Assembly (NCBI RefSeq): GCF_026012395.1
Contig: NZ_BRZA01000002.1
Location: 930,001 to 994,000, forward strand
Origin: Lysinibacillus piscis
Lineage (GTDB): Bacteria; Bacillota; Bacilli; Bacillales_A; Planococcaceae
Reading direction: 5' to 3'
Length of the DNA stretch: 64,000 nucleotides
Below, piece by piece: positions 8,784 to 16,017 of this stretch. Position 1 is the stretch's first letter. The number at the start of each line of letters is the position of its first letter. The notes under the pieces are model-generated. The model saw nothing but the letters and a program-made list of their open reading frames with translations, searched no databases and had not been told where the DNA came from. The translations under genes were made by a program, and so were the position numbers.

Positions 8784-9101
8784 TTAACATCGTATATATT
8801 TACGTTTAAAACCAACTCGCCCTTTTTCCACATCTTTTGAATCATTTCATAAGCATAGAGGATACTTGGCTTTTTATTCGCTCGTTCCATCTCAACTGGT
8901 CCAATTGCCTTTGCTGTTGCTTTGTCATGAAGCGGCACATAGGAGATGCCAACTGTGTAGAGGAAATTATTCATTGATGTCTTTGTACGCGAAGGTGCAT
9001 CATGTATCGTATTTTGTACCAAGTCCAACATCGTTGCCAGATTACTTTCTGAAAACTCATGGTCTTTGCGACTACCTAAAAGCCAACAATAACAACTCCA
9101 C
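8784..9101 (-). pseudogene. truncated, frameshifted copy of the DNA alkylation repair gene
   Basis: Read on the minus strand from about 9101, the frame gives WSCYCWLLGSRKDHEFSES and continues co-linearly with the last 100 residues of the intact protein encoded at 13078-13785. Two residues are missing after LHDKA. One base is lost near 8834; restoring it gives QKDVEKGRVGFKRKYIRC and a stop at 8784-8786, matching the end of the intact copy. As it stands the frame runs on to 8765 with a foreign tail. The first 135 residues are absent and the break falls next to the gerKA-like repeat. Confidence 0.88.
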
Positions 9102-9161
9102 CTCCTTATAAAATGACCACTCTAGTTATTTTTAATATACCTAACAATGTTTTAACTAAAT

Positions 9162-9389
9162 AGTATAGAACGCCTTCTTGCTGTCTATTCTAAAAACAAA
9201 GCTGGCAATGAAGGGGGTCAACCATTCCATGATTTTTAAACGATTATTAGATAAACAACAATCCTCACCACCAATGGAAGCTCCATCAACAAATGTTGAA
9301 CCAATTGCCAATACCGCCCAATTATTTATTCAAGCCATTCAAGCAGCAACACATTATCCAGATGATTTAATTGTCAAATCTCTCTCGCC
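9162..9389 (+). repeat. direct repeat, copy 2 (gerKA 5' region)
   Basis: This is the second copy of 2355-2582, with six substitutions in 228 bases and no gaps. Similarity ends abruptly at 9389, where the coding frame decays. Confidence 0.9.
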
Positions 9390-9444
9390 TAATCTAACAT
9401 TACTGCATAGTAATCATTTGATAAAAATATTACCAAACCTCTAG
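9229..9444 (+). pseudogene. 5' fragment of a second gerKA-like gene
   Basis: The first 54 codons are almost identical to those of the gene at 2422, including MIFKRLLDKQQSSPP and the AAGGGGG site upstream. The frame then turns into SPNLTLLHSNHLIKILPNL and stops at 9442-9444, leaving 71 residues of about 507. No B or C subunit gene follows; the next unit is ktrBA with its riboswitch. This is a decayed duplicate, not a functional receptor gene. Confidence 0.88.
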
Positions 9445-9475
9445 AATGTCGTATAAAATATTTGCACTTAGTATA

Positions 9476-9504
9476 TTTACAAATGAAAATAAGAAGAGTA
9501 AAAT
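9476..9504 (+). promoter_or_regulatory. sigma-A promoter of the ktrBA leader
   Basis: TTTACA (9476-9481) and TAAAAT (9499-9504) are separated by 17 bases. The transcript would begin near 9511, just ahead of the riboswitch. Confidence 0.7.
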
Positions 9505-9524
9505 AGCTTCGGTAATTAAGAAAA

Positions 9525-9662
9525 TAAATGTCAAATCTCCGCAGTAGCGCGAGAACGGAGGAACCAAATTTTGGGGTTAATTCTGCATTTGTAGAAGGGA
9601 TGATATAACTCTTTCGCCATCCTACCCGTCAGCTAACTTCGTCGACAAAAGCGAAGGAGGTC
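9525..9662 (+). ncRNA. c-di-AMP (ydaO/yuaA) riboswitch
   Basis: The leader contains the conserved blocks of the ydaO class: ACGGAGGAACCAAATTTTGG followed by GGTTAAT near 9554-9581, and CCGTCAGCTAACTTCGTCG at 9626-9644, closing with GCGAAGGAGGT. This class binds cyclic di-AMP and in Bacillus turns off K+ uptake genes when the messenger is high. The position here, between a promoter and a terminator upstream of ktrB, fits that role exactly. Confidence 0.93.
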
Positions 9663-9671
9663 ATCCTAAAG

Positions 9672-9737
9672 ACCACCTAATTTTGGTATTGCTTATTGTT
9701 CCTTAACAATAGCAATGCTTATTTTAGTGGTTTTTTT
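9672..9737 (+). terminator. regulated terminator of the ktrBA riboswitch
   Basis: A long hairpin pairs ACCACCTAA with TTTAGTGGT and has an inner helix with TATTGTT and AACAATA. Seven T residues follow at 9731-9737. It is the expected expression platform, formed when c-di-AMP is bound. Confidence 0.85.
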
Positions 9738-9839
9738 ATTTTTAATACGCGAAATGGGAAAATCGTCGAGAAAATTATCAAATCAACAGAGACAATGTAT
9801 ATGAGTAAATGCACTTTACTTCATGCTAGGGAGAACATT

Positions 9840-11177
9840 ATGAAAAATCTTAAAAAAAGCCATAATCCATCCAAAATTTTGGTTATAGGGTTTGCTACAT
9901 TTATTCTAATAGGAACCTTTTTATTGACATTACCTATTGCCACAGAAAGTGATGAGAGCCTACCATTTTTAGATGCATTATTTACAGCTACTTCCGCTAT
10001 GTGTGTTACAGGACTTGTTGTTGTAGATACGGGAGATACCTTTTCTACATTTGGGGAGATAGTGATTTTAACACTCATTCAACTAGGTGGATTAGGTTTT
10101 ATGACCTTTGCCACATTTTTCTTTACAGTGTTAGGGAAAAAAATCTCTTTAAAAGACAGGTTGTTACTTAAAGAGGCATTCAATGCTAGTTCGACAGAAA
10201 ATATAGCTATATTAGTAAAGCGTATCTTGATTTTTACAGCTTTAACAGAATCGATGGGTGCTATTATTTTAGCTATTCGCTTCTCTTTTGATATGCCTGT
10301 AAAACAAGCTATTTATTATGGTATTTTTCATGCTATTTCAATGTTTAATAATGCAGGGTTTGATATAATGGGCGAATTCAAAAGTCTTACATTGTATGCT
10401 GACGACCCTACAGTTGTATTGACTGTTTGTACACTTATCTTATTAGGTGGATTAGGTTTTATTGTTATTAATGAATTGTATGAGTATCGTCAAATAAAAA
10501 GGCTATCTGTTCACGCAAAAATTGTATTAAGTACCACACTTATTCTGGTAGTTGGCGCAGCCATTTTCATATTCTTATTTGAATATGGAAATGACAAAAC
10601 ATTAGGACCTCTCTCTCCTGTTGGAAAAATTCTCGGTGCATTGTTTCATAGTGTATCACCAAGAACAGCGGGAGCTAATACGTTAGCAATGGGTGATTTG
10701 ACGCATGCAACTTTATTTTTAACGATTTTCCTTATGTTTATCGGAGGTGGCTCTGGTTCAACTGCTGGTGGCATTAAGCTCTCTACTTTCGCTGTTTTAA
10801 TGGTAACTGCCTTTTCACAACTACAGGGAAAAGAAGATGTAGTGATATTTAGACATCGTATTGTAGTAGGAACGATATTAAAAGCATTAACAGTTGTCAT
10901 GAGTGGATTAATGATTGTGGTGACGGTTACTTTTTTACTTAGTATTACAGAGCATGGTCATGCCTTTATCATGTATTTATTCGAGGCAACATCAGCTTTT
11001 GGAACAGTTGGTCTTTCAATGGGCTTAACGCCTGAGCTTTCACCTATAGGTCGCATATTTATCATTGTTACCATGTTTATAGGAAGATTGGGACCATTAA
11101 CCCTTGGATTTGCTATTTCACAAAAGCGAAGAAAGGAAGCTTTCCAGCGTCCAAAGGGTAACATCATGATTGGTTAA
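9840..11177 (+). CDS. ktrB: KtrB K+ uptake channel subunit
   Basis: This is the membrane subunit of the Ktr K+ uptake system (Trk/Ktr/HKT superfamily). The ATG at 9840 follows AGGGAG; an upstream extension of the frame would run through the riboswitch terminator and is not real. The 445-residue product has four pore repeats. Their filter segments are visible: MCVTGLVVVDTG, NNAGFDI, SPRTAGANT and AFGTVGLSMG, each with its key Gly. The glycine-rich GGGSGSTAGGIK between repeats 3 and 4 is the intramembrane gate loop. ktrA follows after 25 bases. Expression should fall when c-di-AMP binds the leader. Confidence 0.95.
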   Translation: MKNLKKSHNPSKILVIGFATFILIGTFLLTLPIATESDESLPFLDALFTATSAMCVTGLVVVDTGDTFSTFGEIVILTLIQLGGLGFMTFATFFFTVLGKKISLKDRLLLKEAFNASSTENIAILVKRILIFTALTESMGAIILAIRFSFDMPVKQAIYYGIFHAISMFNNAGFDIMGEFKSLTLYADDPTVVLTVCTLILLGGLGFIVINELYEYRQIKRLSVHAKIVLSTTLILVVGAAIFIFLFEYGNDKTLGPLSPVGKILGALFHSVSPRTAGANTLAMGDLTHATLFLTIFLMFIGGGSGSTAGGIKLSTFAVLMVTAFSQLQGKEDVVIFRHRIVVGTILKALTVVMSGLMIVVTVTFLLSITEHGHAFIMYLFEATSAFGTVGLSMGLTPELSPIGRIFIIVTMFIGRLGPLTLGFAISQKRRKEAFQRPKGNIMIG

Positions 11178-11202
11178 TTTGTAAAGTAGGAGTGGAGACA
11201 GA

Positions 11203-11859
11203 ATGGCTATAAAACAATATGCTGTTATTGGTTTAGGAAGATTTGGCACAAGTATAGCAAGAAGATTATATGAAGCAGGACAAGAAGTGTTGGGTATAGA
11301 TATTAATGAAGAAAGTGTTGAAGATGCAGAGCCTTATGTAACGCATGGAGCAATTGCAGATTCTACGGAAGAAAAAGCGTTGACTGCGTTGGGGATTAAA
11401 AATTTTGATTGTGTGATTGTTGCGATTGGTGATGATCTTCAGGCAAGCATACTAACAGTCATGTTGCTAAAAAATCTTGGTATTAAAAAAGTTATTGCAA
11501 AAGCTATGAGTAAGAGACATGGGCAAGTATTAGAAGCTATTGGTACAAATTGGATTATTTATCCCGAAAGAGATATGGGAGAACGAGTGGCTAACCAATT
11601 GCTTTCTCCTAATGTGCTGGATTATATCAAATTATCCAAGGATTATAATATTGAAGAAATTATGGTTCCTACAAAAATGGTTGGCAAAAACCTTAGAGAT
11701 TTAAATATTCGAGCAAAATACAATGTAAGTATTATTGCCCTTATTAGAAATAGTGAAATCATTGTTTCCCCCTCTCCAGAAGAATTATTACAAAATGAAG
11801 ATTTATTAATTACAATCGGAAACCGAGATGACTTAGCTAAATTTTCGGGGTTAGAATAA
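11203..11859 (+). CDS. ktrA: KtrA regulatory RCK subunit
   Basis: This is the cytosolic ring-forming regulator of KtrB. The 218-residue protein has an N-terminal RCK_N Rossmann domain, with GLGRFGTSIA as nucleotide loop and the acidic end of beta-2 in LGIDINEE, binding ATP/ADP. A C-terminal RCK_C domain (about 135-218) is the usual c-di-AMP-binding part of KtrA proteins. GTAGGAGTGGAG precedes the ATG. K+ uptake would thus be controlled by c-di-AMP both at the RNA and at the protein level; the second point is family knowledge. Confidence 0.95.
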   Translation: MAIKQYAVIGLGRFGTSIARRLYEAGQEVLGIDINEESVEDAEPYVTHGAIADSTEEKALTALGIKNFDCVIVAIGDDLQASILTVMLLKNLGIKKVIAKAMSKRHGQVLEAIGTNWIIYPERDMGERVANQLLSPNVLDYIKLSKDYNIEEIMVPTKMVGKNLRDLNIRAKYNVSIIALIRNSEIIVSPSPEELLQNEDLLITIGNRDDLAKFSGLE

Positions 11860-11925
11860 GTTATAACATGCAAGAATTTTTATATAGCGAACAGGAAGTC
11901 ATTTATAGCATCAAAGCGTAAACTG

Positions 11926-11967
11926 AAAAAAGTCGGATTCTGTATGTAAAGAAATCCGACTTTTTTT
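11926..11967 (+). terminator. terminator of ktrBA (bidirectional)
   Basis: AAAAAAGTCGGATT (11926-11939) pairs with AATCCGACTTTTTT (11953-11966). It also closes the minus-strand fragment gene ending at 11966. Confidence 0.88.
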
Positions 11968-12220
11968 AAAGTGCAATTATACATGATCCATATCTCCATT
12001 CTTGATTATCAAGAGATATGTAAACAATATTGTTTATTGTAGATAAAAAATCATTAATCATTTTCTCACCCTGTATGGTCTTAGAAAATCCTGTACTACC
12101 ATCAACAATTACTACATTTCTCTCCTTTGTGCTGAAATCAATCGTTAAATGAATGTTTTCAAATAATGGCTTGTCCAATGTATCAAAACCAAAAGTGACA
12201 TGTTGAATTTCAATCGACAT
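11966..12220 (-). pseudogene. chimeric remnant with the start of an ABC-F (antibiotic-resistance type) gene
   Basis: The frame of 84 residues has a good start (GGAGGTAA upstream). Residues 1-28, MSIEIQHVTFGFDTLDKPLF and ENIHLTID, read like the beginning of an ABC-F ATPase of the Lsa/Vga/Msr sort. The Walker A region that should follow is missing. The rest (NVVIVDGSTGFSKTIQ to EWRYGSCIIAL) is not ABC-like and I do not recognise it. The parts join in frame, so a short peptide could still be made. The upstream leader keeps a terminator, as ABC-F resistance genes commonly do. I treat it as a deletion remnant. Confidence 0.6.
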
Positions 12221-12275
12221 AAATCATTACCTCCAATTTGATTGTGTAGATGATTTATGTATACGCATGGCCAAA

Positions 12276-12306
12276 TAAAAAACCTCCTGAAAAAAGCTTC
12301 AGAAGG
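12276..12306 (-). terminator. leader terminator/attenuator upstream of the ABC-F remnant
   Basis: On the minus strand CCTTCTGA (12306-12299) pairs with TCAGGAGG (12290-12283), followed by TTTTTT. It sits 55 bases before the start codon. Such terminators control ABC-F resistance genes by ribosome-mediated attenuation in Bacillales; that link is inference here. Confidence 0.65.
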
Positions 12307-12539
12307 ATTAGAAGTCGTCATAAAATAAGCCTGATAAAAGATTTACTTAATAAAGTGAACCTTAATCAGTTTTACCAAGCTATTAAACGGGATAAATGGA
12401 CAGACTAATCCTATTTTAAATGAAAATGCATATACATTTTACGTGTAAAATAGAATTATTTGCTCATGTACCATCCATCATCCCTTCAAATATATTACAA
12501 TTATTATAGCTGTTGTTGCAGGCATTTTCAATGATGAAT

Positions 12540-13061
12540 TTAGTTGTCCGTTTCTACAAATAACTGCTCACCTGTTTTGGCATCGAGCATCACTTCCACT
12601 TCTTTTTGTGCATCTTCAAATTGCACACTATAGACAACTGTACCATTCTCTGTTTCTAAGCTCCAACCAGTAGCCGTTAAGTCATTCACTTCCGTTGCTT
12701 GTGCTGCCTTTGCTAAAGCATCCTTCACCGTTATATAATCAGCTAATACAAGCTCTTGATATTGCTCATTTGGCTCACGCTTTTCTTCTTCCTGATGTGC
12801 AACCTCATTCGATTCATTGATATGCACTGTATATTCGCTCGTCTCATCAAAGCCATCGATACTATACATGAGCTTTGACTTTTCTTCACTTAACTCAATA
12901 GAAGATAGCTTGGCATTGCTATAGGTATGATGAAACGTTTCCACTGCCTCTTCCAGTGAGACAGTAGCTGTTGAAACATCTAATTGTTCCTCTTTATTGC
13001 CACAAGCTGCTAAACTTAGTGCTACCATTGTTACTATAGCAAGTGTTCGTCTTTTTTTCAT
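12540..13061 (-). CDS. PepSY-domain lipoprotein
   Basis: The ATG at 13061 has AAAGGAG ten bases upstream, giving 173 residues; an in-frame GTG nine bases earlier lies too close to that site. The sequence opens MKKRRTLAIVTMVALSLAAC, a lipoprotein signal with lipobox LAAC at Cys20. Two PepSY-like repeats follow; the second (VKDALAKAAQATEVNDLTA to VEVMLDAKTGEQLFVE) ends in the typical DAKTGE strand. PepSY proteins are proposed to inhibit extracytoplasmic peptidases. It is the last gene of an operon with the AlkD-like and Dph6-like genes, 16 bases after the former. Confidence 0.85.
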   Translation of the reverse strand: MKKRRTLAIVTMVALSLAACGNKEEQLDVSTATVSLEEAVETFHHTYSNAKLSSIELSEEKSKLMYSIDGFDETSEYTVHINESNEVAHQEEEKREPNEQYQELVLADYITVKDALAKAAQATEVNDLTATGWSLETENGTVVYSVQFEDAQKEVEVMLDAKTGEQLFVETDN

Positions 13062-13077
13062 ATAAAACACGCTCCTT

Positions 13078-13785
13078 TTAACATCTTACATGTTTACGTT
13101 TAAAACCAATTCGCCCTTTTTCAATATCCTTTTGAATATTCTCATAGGCGTATAGTACACCAGGCTTTTTCTTCTCTCGTTTCATTTCGACTGGTCCGAT
13201 AGTCTTTGCTGTTTCGAGTGCTTTTTCATGAAGTGGCAAATAAGATACCCCGACTGTATAGAGAAAATTATTCATCGCTGCCTTTGTTCGCTCTGGTGCC
13301 TCATGAATCGTATTTTTCACTATTTCCAGCATGTCCGCCATTTTATTTTCTGAAAATTCATGGTCTTGACGATTCCCTAAAAGCCAGCAATAACAGCTCC
13401 AGCCTGCTGACATTCTAAGCTCATCTCCACTGGCAATCCATGTATCTGCTACCTCTTGTGCAATGTCGGCTTCAGCTAATGTCACAGCAACAACATAGTC
13501 GGACAGCATATAAAAATAAGCTGCATCTAGCCAACGATCAAAATCGGCTAATGTCATTGCTTTTGGGTCTGCAATAATGCCTGCAAAATACATAGCGTCA
13601 TAATTTCCTGTAGCATAAAGCTCCTCTGCCAAAGCTTGATTGATTTTAATTTTCTTCACCATGGGCTTCATTGCTCCTGTTGCTACACCGAAAAGTGGCT
13701 CATGTGCACCATTGGACAGATAGATTTTTTTCGTTCGTTCTTTGCCTAATGCTTCAAGCTCCTGCATAACCATTTCTGCATTCAT
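13078..13785 (-). CDS. DNA alkylation repair (AlkD-like, HEAT-repeat) protein
   Basis: The 235-residue alpha-helical protein fits the DNA_alkylation family of HEAT-like repeat proteins, whose AlkC/AlkD members excise N3- and N7-alkylpurines. Visible features are EPLFGVATGAMKPMVKKIK at residues 29-47, ADFDRWLDAAYFYMLSDYVV mid-protein, and SAGWSCYCWLL. Bacillus members in this branch are poorly studied, so glycosylase activity is not certain. A decayed paralogue of the last 100 residues lies at 8784-9101. The gene sits between the Dph6-like gene (17-base gap) and the PepSY lipoprotein gene in one operon. Confidence 0.82.
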   Translation of the reverse strand: MNAEMVMQELEALGKERTKKIYLSNGAHEPLFGVATGAMKPMVKKIKINQALAEELYATGNYDAMYFAGIIADPKAMTLADFDRWLDAAYFYMLSDYVVAVTLAEADIAQEVADTWIASGDELRMSAGWSCYCWLLGNRQDHEFSENKMADMLEIVKNTIHEAPERTKAAMNNFLYTVGVSYLPLHEKALETAKTIGPVEMKREKKKPGVLYAYENIQKDIEKGRIGFKRKHVRC

Positions 13786-13802
13786 TATTTAACACGTCCT
13801 TT

Positions 13803-14477
13803 TTAAATAAGTTCTAGAGGTAAAAACGCATAATCACCATCTCTTACAATCTCACCTTGTCGAACGGAAATCGTCTGTTTGAAAAGTGGTCCATCCAGCA
13901 CGGTTGTATGGAATTCTCCACCCTCGCCACATGGGTCAATACCACGTGCTTCAAGCTCTTTAACATAATCATACGTGAGGATTCGACCTAAATCCTCCTC
14001 CCGCATACCGAGTGCTAGATTAACTGTGACAAGCATTGTCGTAAAGCCAAGTGCTATAAATTCCTCAACAGCCTCAAGGTGGTCCATTTCCCATAATGGC
14101 ATCCCTAGTTGTAAATCAACCTTTTTCGTCACTGCATCATGCCAACAGCCGTGCGCTGGCATATCTAAATCACCTGTCACTAATACTTCCGCACCTTGTT
14201 GTTTTGCTTGCTCTAAAAGCCCAATAAAAACTTCCTCATAATTTTCCCAGCTAGAAGCGGCTGTATAGACAGGCAAACCAATCGCTTGTGCTTGCGCGTG
14301 AATCAGCACTGGTGGCATTCCATGGGAGCGAGAACGTTTGCCTTCCTCCTCCAGCATGACAAGCAAGCCAAGTGCCTCACCTACTTGCATCGCTTTATAG
14401 AGTGCTAGTACACTGTCCTTGCCACCGCTAAAAGAAGCGATAAATCGTTTACCCTCTGCACCATTTTTCCAATTCAT
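13803..14477 (-). CDS. PP-loop ATPase of the diphthine-ammonia ligase (Dph6/DUF71) family
   Basis: The 224-residue protein opens with the PP-loop FIASFSGGKDSVLALYKA (residues about 11-28), the ATP-binding site of adenine-nucleotide alpha-hydrolases. The Dph6 family motif continues with VTGDLDMPAHGCWHD and a conserved EGGEFHT near the C-terminus. The eukaryotic enzyme amidates diphthine on EF2. Bacteria lack diphthamide, so the substrate here is unknown, though an ATP-dependent amidation is plausible. It is the first gene of the operon with the AlkD-like and PepSY genes. Confidence 0.85.
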   Translation of the reverse strand: MNWKNGAEGKRFIASFSGGKDSVLALYKAMQVGEALGLLVMLEEEGKRSRSHGMPPVLIHAQAQAIGLPVYTAASSWENYEEVFIGLLEQAKQQGAEVLVTGDLDMPAHGCWHDAVTKKVDLQLGMPLWEMDHLEAVEEFIALGFTTMLVTVNLALGMREEDLGRILTYDYVKELEARGIDPCGEGGEFHTTVLDGPLFKQTISVRQGEIVRDGDYAFLPLELI

Positions 14478-14517
14478 CGTCTATCACTCCTTTCACTATA
14501 TTGTAGCACCATACAAA

Positions 14518-14555
14518 AAGCCCAGTCCATTTCAATGAATTCAATGGCTGGGCTT
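14518..14555 (-). terminator. terminator of the 49-residue ORF
   Basis: AAGCCCAG (14518-14525) pairs with CTGGGCTT (14548-14555), with an inner CCATT/AATGG helix. The minus strand then reads TTTTT, ending a transcript from the small gene at 14584-14733. Confidence 0.8.
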
Positions 14556-14583
14556 GTTAATAAAATTGTGTGGCGGCAAGCAT

Positions 14584-14733
14584 TTACACACCTACTTCTT
14601 TGGCTCTCATATTGTAAGCAAAAAGCTGCTGCTGGGATAGCTGTAATACATAAAATCGAAATGAAATTGGCTCTAATCCATAACGCTCACACATTTCACA
14701 ATAAAACTCATAGCCTTCACGATACTTTGACAT
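14584..14733 (-). CDS. 49-residue protein of unknown function behind a regulated promoter
   Basis: This short frame has AAGGAGGA seven bases before its ATG, a sigma-A promoter 54 bases upstream, and its own terminator. The product starts MSKYREGYEFYCEMCERYG and ends NMRAKEVGV. It is hydrophilic, rich in Tyr and Glu, and has a Cys-x-x-Cys pair (CEMC) near residue 12; I recognise no family. Two 17-18-base operator-like repeats overlap the promoter, so expression is probably tightly controlled. A short DNA- or metal-binding regulator is possible but unproven. Confidence 0.72.
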   Translation of the reverse strand: MSKYREGYEFYCEMCERYGLEPISFRFYVLQLSQQQLFAYNMRAKEVGV

Positions 14734-14760
14734 CAGTCATTCCTCCTTATCAAGCTGTTT

Positions 14761-14807
14761 TATAACAGATTGTTTTATTTTTATATAATATATAACAGTT
14801 AGTTTAT
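14761..14807 (-). promoter_or_regulatory. pair of direct operator-like repeats
   Basis: TATAACAGATTGTTTTAT (14761-14778) and TATAACAGTTAGTTTAT (14791-14807) start 30 bases apart, about three helical turns. One lies between the -35 and -10 elements of the promoter at 14787-14815; the other lies just downstream of the -10. This placement is typical of repressor sites. Confidence 0.65.
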
Positions 14808-14815
14808 TTCGTCAA
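14787..14815 (-). promoter_or_regulatory. sigma-A promoter of the 49-residue ORF
   Basis: On the minus strand TTGACG (14815-14810) and TATATT (14792-14787) are separated by 17 bases. Confidence 0.72.
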
Positions 14816-14826
14816 GTAGTTGTAAA

Positions 14827-14855
14827 CAAAAAAGCCTGCGATAGCCGCAAGCTTT
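14827..14855 (-). terminator. terminator downstream of the tyrosine recombinase gene
   Basis: AAAGCCTGCG (14831-14840) pairs with CGCAAGCTTT (14846-14855) with one mismatch, and the minus strand continues into a T-run. Confidence 0.75.
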
Positions 14856-14978
14856 TACTTCCTCTAATATACTTGATTAGCTTGAAAATGAGCTTTCTTT
14901 GCATCTTTTGATACTGTGCCAGATTTATTCATTACTTAATATGTAAACTTCTTTCCCATCACATTTCTACTTAATTAA

Positions 14979-15920
14979 CTATTCTTGCAACCGATTAAAT
15001 GGATTATTTTCTAGTACTTGTTGCAACTCTTCGTTTTCAATATGCGTGTAAATCTGTGTTGTAGCAACGCTGGAATGTCCAAGAATATGCTGTAGGCTAC
15101 GAATATCTGCACCAGCTTTATACATCATCGTTGCGGATGTATGGCGCAGCTTATGTGGTGTTAAACGCTCTTTTTGTAGCCCTGATTGTTGGTTAATTTG
15201 CTTAATAATTTTCGCCACTGTTTGACGTGTAAAACGTGTACCTTTTTGGGAAATAAATAATGGCTCCTCGTCAGCTCCTTTAAAAACGGTTGTCTTACTT
15301 TCCTTATATGCCTTTAGTGCCTGTAGACAACTATCGTTTAAATAAACGGTGCGTTCCTTATTTCCTTTCCCCACAATGGTTAAATAGCGTCCCTGTATGG
15401 AGGATTGATTCAGCTCACACAGCTCTGTGACACGGATACCTAAATTTAAGAAAAACATCGCTATACAGTAGTTACGTGCTGAGGAAATGCCAGTTAAAAA
15501 TTGCTGTGCCTCCTCCATATTCATATAAATCGGTCGTTTGCGTCCAATTTTCGGCGTTTCTAATTCATCTGCTGGGTTTTCTTCAATTAAACGCCTTTTA
15601 CCCTTTATATATTTGAAAAATGACTTTAATGTTGCCACCTTGCGTGCTCTTGCAGCCGCAGAATTACCACGTTGCACCTCGCAGTATTCCATAAATAAAT
15701 ATAAGTCCTCTAATACAATAGCTTGAATATCCTCAATCGTGATACTTGAAATATCCATTACTTGTTCAACTGTTCTGTCCTGCTGTATGGCAAGATGGAA
15801 GCGAAAAAATAGTGTGAGATCGTATTCATATTCTTTACGTGTGCGCTGTGATTTTCCTTTGATGGTAGTTAAGTAGATAAGGAAATCTCGCATGATTTTT
15901 GGCTGTTTCATTTTTTCCAT
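14979..15920 (-). CDS. tyrosine recombinase (XerC/XerD-like integrase)
   Basis: This is a site-specific recombinase of 313 residues. ATG 15920 lies about five bases after AGAGGTGA; ATG 15923 is an alternative. An N-terminal SAM-like core-binding domain (about 10-110) precedes the catalytic domain. All catalytic residues are visible: Arg in GIRVTELCEL, Lys in TIVGKGNKERTVYL, His and Arg in TPHKLRHTSA, His in LGHSSVATT, and the Tyr nucleophile in TTQIYTH. A LexA-type box lies about 100 bases upstream. Whether it acts on dif, replacing or adding to the housekeeping XerCD pair, or on another target cannot be told. A degenerate relative is encoded 750 bases upstream. Confidence 0.92.
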   Translation of the reverse strand: MEKMKQPKIMRDFLIYLTTIKGKSQRTRKEYEYDLTLFFRFHLAIQQDRTVEQVMDISSITIEDIQAIVLEDLYLFMEYCEVQRGNSAAARARKVATLKSFFKYIKGKRRLIEENPADELETPKIGRKRPIYMNMEEAQQFLTGISSARNYCIAMFFLNLGIRVTELCELNQSSIQGRYLTIVGKGNKERTVYLNDSCLQALKAYKESKTTVFKGADEEPLFISQKGTRFTRQTVAKIIKQINQQSGLQKERLTPHKLRHTSATMMYKAGADIRSLQHILGHSSVATTQIYTHIENEELQQVLENNPFNRLQE

Positions 15921-15959
15921 CATATCACCTCTTATTTTCTCTATTTTAGCATAAAAAAT

Positions 15960-15985
15960 GCTCCCAAATATCAATTTGGGAACTT
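15960..15985. terminator. terminator-like hairpin in the recombinase leader
   Basis: TCCCAAAT (15962-15969) and ATTTGGGA (15974-15981) form a perfect eight-base stem with a four-base loop, with T-runs on both strands. It lies between the LexA box and the recombinase start and could attenuate transcription. Confidence 0.55.
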
Positions 15986-16017
15986 TTTTGGAGAAAAAAT
16001 GCCCTTTTTCACTACGA

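Noticed and set aside
8866..9111. 81-residue plus-strand frame
   Set aside because: It is antisense to the decayed AlkD-like copy and has no independent support.
9696..9839. N-terminal extension of KtrB
   Set aside because: It would be translated from the regulated terminator; ATG 9840 has a proper ribosome site and gives the normal KtrB length.
14876..14945. 22-residue minus-strand frame (MNKSGTVSKDAKKAHFQANQ)
   Set aside because: It looks a little like a small spore protein, but there is no ribosome site at the right distance and no recognisable family.
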